Assembly (NCBI RefSeq): GCF_000512205.2
Contig: NZ_CP006644.1
Span: 2,970,520-3,034,519 of the forward strand
Reading direction: 5' to 3'
Length of the DNA stretch: 64,000 nucleotides
Source: Sphingomonas sanxanigenens DSM 19645 = NX02
GTDB lineage: Bacteria; Pseudomonadota; Alphaproteobacteria; Sphingomonadales; Sphingomonadaceae
The notes under the pieces were generated by a model. It had not been told where the DNA came from. It did not search any database and saw only the letters and a list, made by a program, of their open reading frames with translations. Positions 37,953-45,700 of the stretch are shown in pieces. How positions within the stretch are numbered: position 1 is the first letter of the stretch; each line of letters opens with the position of its first letter. The translations under genes were made by a program, and so were the position numbers.

Positions 37953-38168
37953 ATGGGGCGAATTCTTTTTCTGACGATTGGAACCGCGGCGCTGATGCCG
38001 GTGGCTGCCATGGCGGATGGACCGCGGTCGCAGGCTCCCGCAAGCGCGCGCAGCCAGCAACCGTGCACCGAAGGCTTCAGCCAGACGACGGCGCGTGCGA
38101 GCAGCGCGACCCGGATCCTCCCGCGCCAGGCGCCCAAACGACTGCCGCGCCGCTTCATCCTGATGTAA
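37953..38168 (+). CDS. Possible small secreted protein
   Basis: 71 residues from ATG 37953. An N-terminal signal-like segment (MGRILFLTIGTAALMPVAAMA) is followed by a basic, Ser/Gln/Arg-rich tail with one Cys. No family recognised. A weak hairpin follows the stop. The hydrophobic leader supports it, but codon evidence is thin. Confidence 0.4.
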   Translation: MGRILFLTIGTAALMPVAAMADGPRSQAPASARSQQPCTEGFSQTTARASSATRILPRQAPKRLPRRFILM

Positions 38169-38171
38169 GCC

Positions 38172-38187
38172 GCTGCCTGCGGGCAGC
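38172..38187 (+). terminator. Weak terminator-like hairpin
   Basis: GCTGCC (38172-38177) pairs with GGCAGC (38182-38187) around TGCG, followed by CTTTC. It directly follows the stop of the small frame at 37953. Confidence 0.35.
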
Positions 38188-38289
38188 CTTTCACCCCCGA
38201 AACGATCTTTCCTCCCCGGCGCAACCGCCGGCGCGTTCATGCGCTTTACGTCTGCGGTGCCTGAGGGCGCCGCGCAGAGGAGTGATGAG

Positions 38290-38790
38290 ATGAAGACGTT
38301 TATCGTGGCGGCCGTGCTTGCCGCCATCGCCGCCCCGGTCGCCCCGGCGCTTGCCGGACCGCAGGACGCGCGCGAGTATCGCCGCGACACGCGCAGGGCC
38401 GACCGCGAATATCAGCGCGATGTCCGCGATGCACGGCGCGACCGCAACAACGCCCGCCGCGACGCCTGGCGCGATTACAACCGCTACGACTATAACCGCC
38501 CCGACCCCCGCTACGGCCGTTATGATGCCGGCCGCTATTATCGCGATGGGCGCTATTACAAGGCGCGGGCGATGCGGCGGGGCGAACGTGTCTATCGGGG
38601 CAATGACGGTCGCTATTATTGCCGCCGCAACGACGGCACCACCGGGCTGATCATCGGCGGCATCGGCGGCGGCGTACTCGGCAACGTCATAGCACCGGGC
38701 GATTCGAAGACGATCGGCACGGTGCTCGGCGCGGGCCTTGGCGCGTTGCTCGGCCGCGAGGTCGATCGCGGCGAGGTGCGCTGCCGCTGA
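38290..38790 (+). CDS. Glycine-zipper outer-membrane-type protein
   Basis: 166 residues from the ATG at 38290 with AGAGGAG upstream; 17 upstream codons excluded. A signal peptide ends at PALAG. An extremely Arg/Asp/Tyr-rich region follows (RRDTRRADREYQRDVRD, DYNRYDYNRPD). Then comes a glycine-zipper 2TM segment (GLIIGGIGGGVLGNVIAPG and GTVLGAGLGALLGREVD). Such proteins sit at the outer membrane or periplasm. The Arg/Asp-rich part resembles the convergent lipoprotein next door. Confidence 0.8.
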   Translation: MKTFIVAAVLAAIAAPVAPALAGPQDAREYRRDTRRADREYQRDVRDARRDRNNARRDAWRDYNRYDYNRPDPRYGRYDAGRYYRDGRYYKARAMRRGERVYRGNDGRYYCRRNDGTTGLIIGGIGGGVLGNVIAPGDSKTIGTVLGAGLGALLGREVDRGEVRCR

Positions 38791-38813
38791 TCATCGGCAT
38801 CGCTGGTAGAAGA

Positions 38814-38845
38814 AATAGCCCGGCACCATGTGGTGCCGGGCTATT
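38814..38845. terminator. Strong bidirectional terminator hairpin
   Basis: A perfect 14-base stem, AATAGCCCGGCACC (38814-38827) with GGTGCCGGGCTATT (38832-38845), loop ATGT. It lies 23 bases past one stop and directly abuts the stop (38847-38849) of the convergent gene. Confidence 0.75.
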
Positions 38846-38846
38846 C

Positions 38847-39452
38847 TTATGGGTTGGGAACCCTGCGGAACTCGCGCCGCGGACTGGGCGCGACGCGGGT
38901 GCTGCCACCACGCGGACTGCGCCATTGGCGCTGCTCCGTCCGTCGTTCGGTACGCGATGTCGGGCGTTGTTGCTCGGTTCTCCGCTCGCTGCGCAACGCC
39001 GGCCGCTGCTCGGTGCGGCGCTCGCTCCGCCAGGTCCGGCGATCGTCACGCCGCTCCGCGCGTCCGTCGCGCCGGTCATCGCGGCGGCCCGCGCGCCAGT
39101 CCCGGCGGTCGTCGCGTCGCCCGGCACGCCAGTCCCGGCGGTCGTCCCGACGCCCATCGCGCCAATCCTGCCGCGCTTCCCGGCGCCCTTCCCAATAGCG
39201 CCGGTCGCTGTCGCGCCAACGATGTCGGGTGCCGCGGCGATCATAAATATAATAGCCGCTGCCGGGATAATAGAAGCCATTATGCCAGCCGCGGCCATAG
39301 CTGGGCCCGTAGTAATTGTCGTAGAACCCGCCGCCATAATAGCCGGCACCGACGTTGACGCCGCCATAGCCACGGCCGTCATCATAACAGGCGCTCAGCC
39401 CGAGCGACGCGACAAGCGCCAGCGCCGCGGCCTTCACTCTCCTACCGATCAT
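38847..39452 (-). CDS. Arg/Asp-repeat lipoprotein
   Basis: 201 residues; AGGAGAC precedes the ATG. The lipobox LGLSAC predicts lipidation at about Cys22. Residues 23-70 are Gly/Tyr-rich (GYYGGGFYDNYYGPSYG). Residues 96-140 hold a near-perfect 10-residue repeat (DDRRDWRAGR), and 143-174 a second repeat (SERRTEQ). The chain is almost wholly charged and likely disordered. Function unknown. It may bind envelope polyanions. It is 39 bases downstream of rarD. Confidence 0.7.
   Translation of the reverse strand: MIGRRVKAAALALVASLGLSACYDDGRGYGGVNVGAGYYGGGFYDNYYGPSYGRGWHNGFYYPGSGYYIYDRRGTRHRWRDSDRRYWEGRREARQDWRDGRRDDRRDWRAGRRDDRRDWRAGRRDDRRDGRAERRDDRRTWRSERRTEQRPALRSERRTEQQRPTSRTERRTEQRQWRSPRGGSTRVAPSPRREFRRVPNP
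39033..39167 (-). repeat. In-frame tandem repeat, about 30-base unit
   Basis: About four and a half copies encoding RDDRRDWRAG-type decapeptides inside the lipoprotein gene. The unit is a multiple of three, so copy number can change without a frameshift. Confidence 0.75.
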
Positions 39453-39491
39453 GACTGTCTCCTGGACCGGAAATCAGCCCCTGCACGATGC

Positions 39492-40433
39492 TCAACGCAC
39501 GGGGTGGCCGTGCGGGTCCGTTCCGGCGGGCGCGGCCGTGGGCACCACCACGCGCCGGGCATGGCGCAGGGCATCGAGCGCGAACAACGCCAGCCCCGAC
39601 CAGATCAGCGCGAAGCAGATCAGATGCGCCGGGGTCAGCGGTTCATGGTAGACGAACACGCCGATCAGGAACTGCAGCGTCGGTGCAATATATTGCAACA
39701 GCCCCAGCATCGCATAGGGCATCCTGCGCGCGGCCGCCGCGAACAGCAGCAGCGGGACCGCGGTCAAAGGCCCCGCGGCGACGAGCAGCGCGGTGGTCGA
39801 GGGGTCGGAGCCGAACGAAAGGTCACCGCTCACCCGCAGCCAGGCGAGGATGGCGATGGCCGGGGGCAGCAGCAGCACGGTCTCGATGGCCAGCCCTTCG
39901 AGCGCATCGACCGTCACCACTTTGCGCAGAAGCCCGTAGAAGCCGAAGGTCAGCGCCAGCGATGCGCTGATCCACAGCCCCTCGCCCGCGCCCGCCGCCA
40001 GCACCGCGACGCCACAACCGGCAAGAAGCACCGCACCGACCTGGATCGGCCGCAGCCTTTCCTTCAGCAGCAACACGCCAAGCAGCACGTTGAGCAGCGG
40101 GTTGAGGAAATAGCCGAGGCTCGACGCGATCACATGCCCGTTGGTCACCGCCCAGATGTAGACCAGCCAGTTGACCGCGATCAGCGTGGCGCTGGCGGCC
40201 AGGATGGCGACCGCGCGGCGATCGGCGGACGCACGCCGCAACGCGCCCAGCCGGCGCGCCATCACCAGCAGCGCGCCCACCAGCAGCAGCGACCAGACGA
40301 CGCGTTGCGCCAGCACCTCGAACGGCGAGACATGCCCCACCGCATTGAAAAACAGCGGCAGCAGCCCCCAGATGCCATAGGCGCCGATGCCGAGCGCGAT
40401 GCCCCGGCGCTGCTCCGTTTCACGATCCGTCAT
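39492..40433 (-). CDS. rarD: EamA-family transporter RarD
   Basis: 313 residues with ten membrane segments. The N-terminus GIALGIGAYGIWGLLPLFFNAV and RVVWSLLLVGALL are RarD hallmarks, as are LGYFLNPLLNVLLGVLLL and QYIAPTLQFLIGVFVY. The family exports small metabolites and gives chloramphenicol resistance in E. coli; the natural substrate is unknown. Confidence 0.9.
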   Translation of the reverse strand: MTDRETEQRRGIALGIGAYGIWGLLPLFFNAVGHVSPFEVLAQRVVWSLLLVGALLVMARRLGALRRASADRRAVAILAASATLIAVNWLVYIWAVTNGHVIASSLGYFLNPLLNVLLGVLLLKERLRPIQVGAVLLAGCGVAVLAAGAGEGLWISASLALTFGFYGLLRKVVTVDALEGLAIETVLLLPPAIAILAWLRVSGDLSFGSDPSTTALLVAAGPLTAVPLLLFAAAARRMPYAMLGLLQYIAPTLQFLIGVFVYHEPLTPAHLICFALIWSGLALFALDALRHARRVVVPTAAPAGTDPHGHPVR

Positions 40434-40465
40434 GGCGGTTCATCTCGAACGGCGCGGCGTGCGCC

Positions 40466-40687
40466 TCAGATGATCCCACCACCCATCATCAGCCGCACGA
40501 TGCCGACGATCACGACGAAGATGTTGAGATTGCGGCCGGACGTGCTGCTCGACAGTGCGCCGAAAAACAGCCCGGCGAGCGCAAGGGGTATGATCGCCCA
40601 ATAGGCCCAGCCGAGGAACGGCAGGAACGCGAAGATCGCGAGGAAAGCCGCGACAAGTCCGATCAGAATAGAAATGGCGTTCAGCAT
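40466..40687 (-). CDS. Small membrane protein
   Basis: 73 residues, three hydrophobic segments (LIGLVAAFLAIFAFLPFLGWAY as first part, then IIPLALAGLFFGALSS, then IFVVIVGIVRLMMGGG). Resembles a conserved short sphingomonad membrane protein. Starts 7 bases after the SOUL gene, so probably the same operon. Confidence 0.7.
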   Translation of the reverse strand: MLNAISILIGLVAAFLAIFAFLPFLGWAYWAIIPLALAGLFFGALSSSTSGRNLNIFVVIVGIVRLMMGGGII

Positions 40688-40694
40688 CGGCGGG

Positions 40695-41294
40695 TCATCC
40701 TGTCGGGATCAAGACTTCGGAGCGGCGCAGCGGCCCCGGTATCGCGGGCGAGTTGTAGAAGGCATGCTCGGCATCGCCAAGCGCGATCAGCCCGCGCCTG
40801 TGCATCCAGTTGCGCAGCACCGCCTCACGCCCCGCGAGGCGGGCATCGTCGGGCACGCCGCCGAAGCGGATCGCCGCCACGCGCCGTTCGGGCAGGCTGG
40901 CGATGGCGATGCCGGACGGCGGTGCCGGCAAGCTGGCGCGGCCGCGCGCCGCAGGCATCACGAAGCGCGTACGCCAGCCGCCCGGCACTGCCGCCGCCAG
41001 CACCGGTGCGGTCATCGCGATCTTGCCTTCGCGCTGGCTGCCTCCGCGGATGAACCCGGCCAGCCGCCTGAAACCCTCGGAAAGCGCGGGCTGGCGGGTG
41101 CCCGGCGCGATCGTCTCGGCGACGAGCAGCGCGGGATAGTCGCGCAGTTCGATGTCGCCATCCTCCTCGACCAGCCGGAAGCGCGGTTCCTCGGCCAGCC
41201 GTTCGCGCGCGTACCAGGCAACGGCGCCGGCAGCGGCCAGCACGGCCCCCGCCCCGACCCATTTCCACACCGGCTTCGCACCCTGTTCGGCCAT
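40695..41294 (-). CDS. SOUL-family heme-binding-like protein
   Basis: 199 residues from the ATG at 41294, seven bases after GGAG; the ATG at 41300 is too close to it. One N-terminal membrane helix (VWKWVGAGAVLAAAGAVAWYA). The SOUL core is recognisable: FRLVEEDGDIELRDYPALLVAET, EGFRRLAGFIRGGSQREGKIAMTAPVL and RRVAAIRFGG. Family members bind heme or tetrapyrroles, but not all do. Divergent from the secreted protein at 41401. Confidence 0.88.
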   Translation of the reverse strand: MAEQGAKPVWKWVGAGAVLAAAGAVAWYARERLAEEPRFRLVEEDGDIELRDYPALLVAETIAPGTRQPALSEGFRRLAGFIRGGSQREGKIAMTAPVLAAAVPGGWRTRFVMPAARGRASLPAPPSGIAIASLPERRVAAIRFGGVPDDARLAGREAVLRNWMHRRGLIALGDAEHAFYNSPAIPGPLRRSEVLIPTG

Positions 41295-41400
41295 CGCCAT
41301 GCTCCCTCGATCGCCCGTACCGTTGCGCCGATATAGGGGTGCGCCTCCCCCGGCGATAGAGCGCTGGCGCCCGCCATCGGCATTCGCCATGATCGCGGGC

Positions 41401-42051
41401 ATGCGCATCCTTCTCCCGTGCCTGGCGGCACTGCTCCTCACCGGTTCCGCCGCAGCACGGGCGACAGGCGAAACCGATCCCGCCGTCGGCCACTATTCCG
41501 CACAGCTCGGCCCCGATGCGCTTTCGGCGCTGGAGGTCAATCCGGATGGCACCTTCGACTATGCGCTGAGCGCCGGCGCGCTCGACGAGCAGGCGCACGG
41601 GCGCTGGATGCGCCACGGCGGCATGCTGCGCTTCACCACCCGGCCGCATCCGGTCGCGCCGCTGTTCGTCGCGCTGGTGCCCGCGCATGCAGCCGGCCCG
41701 CTGTCGGTCAGCGTCACCTGGCCCGACGGCCAGGGCATCGCCGGCATCGACGTGACGGTGGGGTTCGACAGCGGCGAGCCGGCGACCGGCTATACGCAGG
41801 AGGATGGCTGGACGCTGCCCGCCGGCGAAACCCGCGTGCCGCGCTGGATCCGGCTCGACGAGCCGGTCCATGGCGTCATCTCCCCCGAGTTCCGCATCGA
41901 TCCCGCCGCGGGCACCGCGCTCGCCTTCAAGCTGGAGCCCAATGATCTGGGGACATTCGATTTCCGCGACGCGCCCGTCGAGATCGACGGCGACGACCTG
42001 ATCCTCCACCGCGGCGAAGGGCGCATCCGCTATTCGCGCCGCCCGCGCTGA
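41401..42051 (+). CDS. Secreted hypothetical protein
   Basis: 216 residues, signal peptide ILLPCLAALLLTGSAAARA. The mature protein is beta-rich, with GHYSAQLGPDALSALEVNPDG and FDYALSAGALDEQAHGRW resembling small lipocalin-like or META-type beta folds. No named family. An ATG four codons upstream is also possible. It is followed after 77 bases by purS. Confidence 0.75.
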   Translation: MRILLPCLAALLLTGSAAARATGETDPAVGHYSAQLGPDALSALEVNPDGTFDYALSAGALDEQAHGRWMRHGGMLRFTTRPHPVAPLFVALVPAHAAGPLSVSVTWPDGQGIAGIDVTVGFDSGEPATGYTQEDGWTLPAGETRVPRWIRLDEPVHGVISPEFRIDPAAGTALAFKLEPNDLGTFDFRDAPVEIDGDDLILHRGEGRIRYSRRPR

Positions 42052-42128
42052 TCGGCGGCTCGACGCTTGCCCCGTGGCCGAACCCGCGCCATAGGGGCGG
42101 CGTTTTCCAGCCAGGCGAAGGACGCGCG

Positions 42129-42362
42129 ATGAAGACCCGCATTCATGTCACCTTGAAGAGCGGCGTGCTCGACCCCCAGGGCAAGGCGATCCATCATGCG
42201 CTCGAAGGGCTCGGCTTCTCGGGCGTCAACGATGTCCGCGCGGGCAAGCTGATCGAGATCGAGCATGATCCCGCGCTGACCGACGCCGAACTCGACCAGA
42301 TGTGCGCCAAGCTGCTCGCCAACACGGTGATCGAGAATTACCGCATCGAGCGCGGCGCATGA
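42129..42362 (+). CDS. purS: Phosphoribosylformylglycinamidine synthase subunit PurS
   Basis: 77 residues, standard length. [20 protein letters not shown] and [12 protein letters not shown]-type sequence (here [12 protein letters not shown]) identify it. It is the small bridging subunit of the PurL-PurQ-PurS complex in de novo purine synthesis. Its stop overlaps the purQ start (ATGA). Confidence 0.95.
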   Translation: MKTRIHVTLKSGVLDPQGKAIHHALEGLGFSGVNDVRAGKLIEIEHDPALTDAELDQMCAKLLANTVIENYRIERGA

Positions 42363-43027
42363 AGACCGCGGTGATCGTCTTCCCGGGCTCCAACTGCGAC
42401 CGCGACCTCGCGGTGGCGCTGGAGGCGGTGACCGGGCGTGCCCCCGAAATGGTGTGGCATGGCGAGGCGAGCCTGCCCGACGGCATCGGCTTCATCGGCG
42501 TGCCCGGCGGCTTTTCCTATGGCGACTATCTGCGCTCGGGCGCGATGGCGGCGCGATCGCCGGTGATGCGCGCGGTGGTCGCGGCGGCGGGCCGCGGCGT
42601 GCCGGTGTTCGGCGTGTGCAACGGCTTCCAGATCCTCACCGAAGCCGGGCTGCTGCCGGGCGCGCTGATGCGCAACGCCGGCATCCGCTTCGTCTGCCGC
42701 ACCGTGAAGCTGACGGTGGCGAACGCGCAGAGCGCCTTCACCAGCCTGTATGACGCCGGCGAGGAACTGCTCGTGCCCGTCGCGCATCATGACGGCAATT
42801 ATTTCGCCGACGACGCGACGCTCGACAGGCTCGAGGGCGAAGGCCGCGTCGCCTTCCGCTATGCAGAGCCCGTCAACGGCTCCGCGCGCGACATCGCCGG
42901 CGTGCTCAACGCCGCGGGCAATGTGCTGGGCATGATGCCCCACCCCGAGCGCCGCATCGAAGCCGCGCATGGCGGTGATGACGGCCGCCGCCTGTTCGCC
43001 GGGCTGCTCGAGGCGGTCGGCGCCTGA
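42359..43027 (+). CDS. purQ: Phosphoribosylformylglycinamidine synthase glutaminase subunit PurQ
   Basis: 222 residues from the ATG overlapping the purS stop; upstream in-frame codons belong to purS. Class I glutaminase with nucleophile Cys87 ([11 protein letters not shown]) and the His/Glu pair in [11 protein letters not shown]-terminal [13 protein letters not shown] is typical. It supplies ammonia to PurL. purL itself is not in this window. Confidence 0.96.
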   Translation: MKTAVIVFPGSNCDRDLAVALEAVTGRAPEMVWHGEASLPDGIGFIGVPGGFSYGDYLRSGAMAARSPVMRAVVAAAGRGVPVFGVCNGFQILTEAGLLPGALMRNAGIRFVCRTVKLTVANAQSAFTSLYDAGEELLVPVAHHDGNYFADDATLDRLEGEGRVAFRYAEPVNGSARDIAGVLNAAGNVLGMMPHPERRIEAAHGGDDGRRLFAGLLEAVGA

Positions 43028-43035
43028 TCCCGCCG

Positions 43036-43064
43036 GCGGGGCTGCCGCCGATCGGCTGCCCCGC
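43036..43064. terminator. Hairpin between convergent purQ and secreted-protein gene
   Basis: GCGGGGC (43036-43042) pairs with GCCCCGC (43058-43064), with an inner short dyad. It lies 8 bases past the purQ stop and 14 bases from the opposite stop. Confidence 0.45.
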
Positions 43065-43077
43065 GGCGACCCATCGC

Positions 43078-43395
43078 CTAAAGCCCAGGCGCGTCGCGGA
43101 CCGCATCGAGCAGCGCCCGCAGTTCGGCGTCACCGCCGTAGCGGCGCAGCAGCAACGCCTCATCCGCATCCAGCCGGGCACAGCGCAGATCCGCAAGCGC
43201 ACCGTCGATCTCGCGCCGCCGCGCGGCGTCGTAGGGTTCCTCGCCCGCCCAATGATTGCAGCCCGTCCGCCGATCGATGAACGCCCGCACCGCCGCCGGC
43301 TGGCGCGCGGCGCGGGCGGCCAGCGTCGGCGCCGGGGCATCGGCCACGGCCTGCAGCGACGCCAGCAGCGCAACCAGCAGCGGCGCGGCCGTCAC
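43078..43395 (-). CDS. Small secreted hypothetical protein
   Basis: 105 residues from GTG at 43395, which overlaps the preceding stop codon (GTGA). Signal peptide (APLLVALLASLQAVADA). The mature protein has FIDRRTGCNHWAGEEPYD and GALADLRCARLDADE, two Cys likely bonded. A similar pattern of cysteines is seen in small periplasmic proteins of sphingomonads. Function unknown. Coupled to the queuosine-precursor transporter. Confidence 0.7.
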   Translation of the reverse strand: MTAAPLLVALLASLQAVADAPAPTLAARAARQPAAVRAFIDRRTGCNHWAGEEPYDAARRREIDGALADLRCARLDADEALLLRRYGGDAELRALLDAVRDAPGL

Positions 43396-44141
43396 ACGCC
43401 GGTCCTGAAGGGGGTGAAGTCGGTCGCTTCGTCGAACACGTCCAGCCCTTCCTCGCGCTTGAGCCAGCCGACGACGAGATAGGTCACCGGCGTCAGCAGC
43501 GCTTCCCAGCCCACCTTCAGCGCCCATTGCGTGACCAGAACCTGGAGGACGAGCCCGGTCGTCCACCCTTCGGCGAAGAGGAAGGCGGCGGGATAGAAGA
43601 TCAGGCTGTCGACCGCCTGGCCGGCGATCGTCGAGCCGATCGTGCGTGCCCATAGATGGCGCCCGCCGGTGACCAGCTTCATCCGCGCGAGCACATAGGA
43701 ATTGACGAACTCGCCCGCCCAGAACGCGATCATCGATGCGAACACGATGCGCGGGACCTGGCCGAAGATCGTCTCGTACGCCGCCTGGTTGCCCCATTCG
43801 GGCGCGGGCGGCAGCGCCACCACCACCCAACTCATGAACGCCATGAACAGCAAGGCGGCAAACCCCGCCCAGATCACGCGCCGCGCGCGGGCATAGCCAT
43901 AGACCTCGGTCAGCACGTCGCCGATCACGTAGGAGACGGGAAAGAACAGGATGCCCGCGCCGAACGGCCACAGCCCGACGAAGGGCAGATCGATCACCGC
44001 GACCTTGCCGGCGCCCAGAACGTTGGACAGCAGCAGGATGGCGACGAACGCCGCCATCACGAAATCGAAATACCGAAGCGGCCGCCCGGCGATATCCGCC
44101 GCCGAAACCGCGCGCGGCGCGGCAGAATCCCCTGTGCTCAT
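43392..44141 (-). CDS. yhhQ: Queuosine precursor transporter (YhhQ/VUT family)
   Basis: 249 residues from the ATG at 44141; the frame continues upstream through the tRNA gene but that part is translated tRNA. Six membrane segments with LLLSNVLGAGKVAVIDL, FFPVSYVIGDVLTEVYGYARARR and FVNSYVLARMKL, all YhhQ signatures. It imports 7-cyano-7-deazaguanine or related bases for queuosine tRNA modification. Confidence 0.9.
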   Translation of the reverse strand: MSTGDSAAPRAVSAADIAGRPLRYFDFVMAAFVAILLLSNVLGAGKVAVIDLPFVGLWPFGAGILFFPVSYVIGDVLTEVYGYARARRVIWAGFAALLFMAFMSWVVVALPPAPEWGNQAAYETIFGQVPRIVFASMIAFWAGEFVNSYVLARMKLVTGGRHLWARTIGSTIAGQAVDSLIFYPAAFLFAEGWTTGLVLQVLVTQWALKVGWEALLTPVTYLVVGWLKREEGLDVFDEATDFTPFRTGV

Positions 44142-44197
44142 GGCGGGCAGACTATCGCGGTTTCCCGCACGCGCAATCCGCGCTATGCGGCGGGCGG

Positions 44198-44274
44198 GCG
44201 CCCGTAGCTCAGTTGGATAGAGCACTAGCCTTCTAAGCTTGTGGTCGCTGGTTCGAATCCAGCCGGGCGCGCCA
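44198..44274 (+). tRNA. tRNA-Arg (anticodon UCU)
   Basis: 77 bases with encoded CCA. Acceptor GCGCCCG (44198-44204) pairs with CGGGCGC, discriminator G. D-arm GCTC/GAGC, anticodon loop CTTCTAA giving UCU, T-arm GCTGG-TTCGAAT-CCAGC. The anticodon stem CTAGC/GCTTG contains one T-T mismatch at pair 28-42. Confidence 0.95.
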
Positions 44275-44293
44275 TTTCGGTTCAAATCCGCGA

Positions 44294-44336
44294 ACGCCAG
44301 TAACCGCCGCCTCTCCCGCAGAGCGGCGACTGGCGT
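44294..44336. terminator. Long hairpin downstream of tRNA-Arg
   Basis: ACGCCAGT (44294-44301) pairs with ACTGGCGT (44329-44336), with an inner stem CGCCG/CGGCG and CTCT/AGAG. It sits between the tRNA and the convergent DUF5996-GNAT gene. No T-run. Confidence 0.5.
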
Positions 44337-44402
44337 AGCAGTTCTTGGGGAGACTATGCCTCGGCTCTATCCGGAAAGCGGGCGATCAGCTTGATCCAGC
44401 GA

Positions 44403-45650
44403 TCAATGCAGCACGTCCTGCCACTCGGGATGGCGGTCGATCTGCACCTTGGCAAAGGGGCAGAGCGGAATGATCGCGACCCCTTCGCGCCGCGCGTCCT
44501 CGACCGCCTGGCGAACCAGTTGCTCTCCAACCTTGCGTCCACGCAGCGCCGCCGGAACCTCGGTATGGTCGATGATGATCAATGTTGCGCTGGCGCGGCT
44601 GTAGGTCATCTCGGCCTCGATGCCGTCGATGACGATTCGATAGCGCCCCTTCGACGCGCCATCCTCGCGCTCGACCCTTCCGACCGGGGATAGCGGAACC
44701 GGTGCCTGCAACTCGGCATCCGCCGGCCGCACCTGACGCGGTCCTCCCTGCGCGCATTCAAGCAGGTCGCGGTCCCATCCGCCCAGATCGGCGGCGGCCT
44801 CGTATGTGGAGGTCAGGAACGCCAGAAGCGTCGCATCGGGATCGTCGGCCGACTGAACGGCATCATAGGGCAGCAGAAATTCCGACAATTGCTCCTGCCA
44901 GAACGCAGCATCAGGCAAAACCTGAGCGGCACGGTAGCCGGCCGGCGTCGGATAGGCGTAGGCATAGAAGGCGGGGTAATCGATGCCGCCCCCGCCCGGC
45001 CAGAATCCTGCGGACGCGACCTCGCGGTCATAGGCTTCCTGCGCCACGTCGTTCGGCAACGCCGGAATGTTTCCCGGGTGTAGCGGCGCGCGGCGCCCTG
45101 AAAAGCGGGTCACCGCCAGGTCGAGCGCGCCCCAGAAGAGATGAACCGGACTGGACTTGCCCAGAAACGATGTCCGGAAGCGGTTGAACACCCGGTCGAT
45201 GGCGACCAGCGCCTGATGGAAACGGCGCACGGCCTCACGGTCATAGGGGCGCTCGCGATGGTCCTCGGCAAAGGGCACGGGGTTCGGAACCTCGTTTGGC
45301 GTACCATGGAACTGCGGCGTGCCGCCGAGATCGGCGACGAGCTTCACGAATTCGGCATGAAACGCCGCGACCGTCGTCGGCCCAAGCGCAAAGGCGGCGC
45401 GGCGACCGTCGCCGCTGGTCCCGACGACCTTGTGCTCCCGCAGGTCGAACAGGAGTTCGATGCCGGAACCATCGGGGATCGGCGAGGAGGCCAAGCCGCC
45501 GGGCGTCACATAGAAGGTCGCGTTCCAGGAATGGTTCAGCCACGGGCTGCGCGCGAGCCGGTATTTGCCCGCGACCTGCAGGTAGAGGTGCAGCGCGGAG
45601 CAGGTTTCCCGCCAGCCGAGATAATCGAGCCGAGGCCAGTTGGTCGTCAT
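44403..45650 (-). CDS. DUF5996 protein fused to a GNAT-like acetyltransferase domain
   Basis: 415 residues from the ATG at 45650; more upstream codons lack homology. Residues 1-310 match the DUF5996 pattern (WRETCSALHLYLQVAGKYRLA, LNHSWNATFYVTPGGL, HLFWGALDLAVTRFSGRRAP, FWPGGGGIDYPAFYAYAYP). Residues about 325-415 are a small GNAT-like domain (YRIVIDGIEAEMTYSR, VPAALRGRKVGEQLVRQAVEDAR, IIPLCPFAKVQIDRHPEW), the YidJ/YjdJ type. The two are usually separate genes. Acyl acceptor is unknown. First gene of the accessory block after the tRNA. Confidence 0.8.
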   Translation of the reverse strand: MTTNWPRLDYLGWRETCSALHLYLQVAGKYRLARSPWLNHSWNATFYVTPGGLASSPIPDGSGIELLFDLREHKVVGTSGDGRRAAFALGPTTVAAFHAEFVKLVADLGGTPQFHGTPNEVPNPVPFAEDHRERPYDREAVRRFHQALVAIDRVFNRFRTSFLGKSSPVHLFWGALDLAVTRFSGRRAPLHPGNIPALPNDVAQEAYDREVASAGFWPGGGGIDYPAFYAYAYPTPAGYRAAQVLPDAAFWQEQLSEFLLPYDAVQSADDPDATLLAFLTSTYEAAADLGGWDRDLLECAQGGPRQVRPADAELQAPVPLSPVGRVEREDGASKGRYRIVIDGIEAEMTYSRASATLIIIDHTEVPAALRGRKVGEQLVRQAVEDARREGVAIIPLCPFAKVQIDRHPEWQDVLH

Positions 45651-45700
45651 TCCGCATTCTCCACTCGGTATCTGCTTGCACTCGGGGGCGGCGTACCGAC

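Noticed and set aside
39033-39167. CRISPR-like repeat array
   Set aside because: The repeats are about 30 bases, contiguous without spacers, in frame, and encode a charged decapeptide in a lipoprotein.
44142-44285. N-terminal extension of the YhhQ frame through the tRNA
   Set aside because: The extension (GAPGWIRTSDHKL and so on) is the translated antisense of the tRNA-Arg gene, a common artefact.
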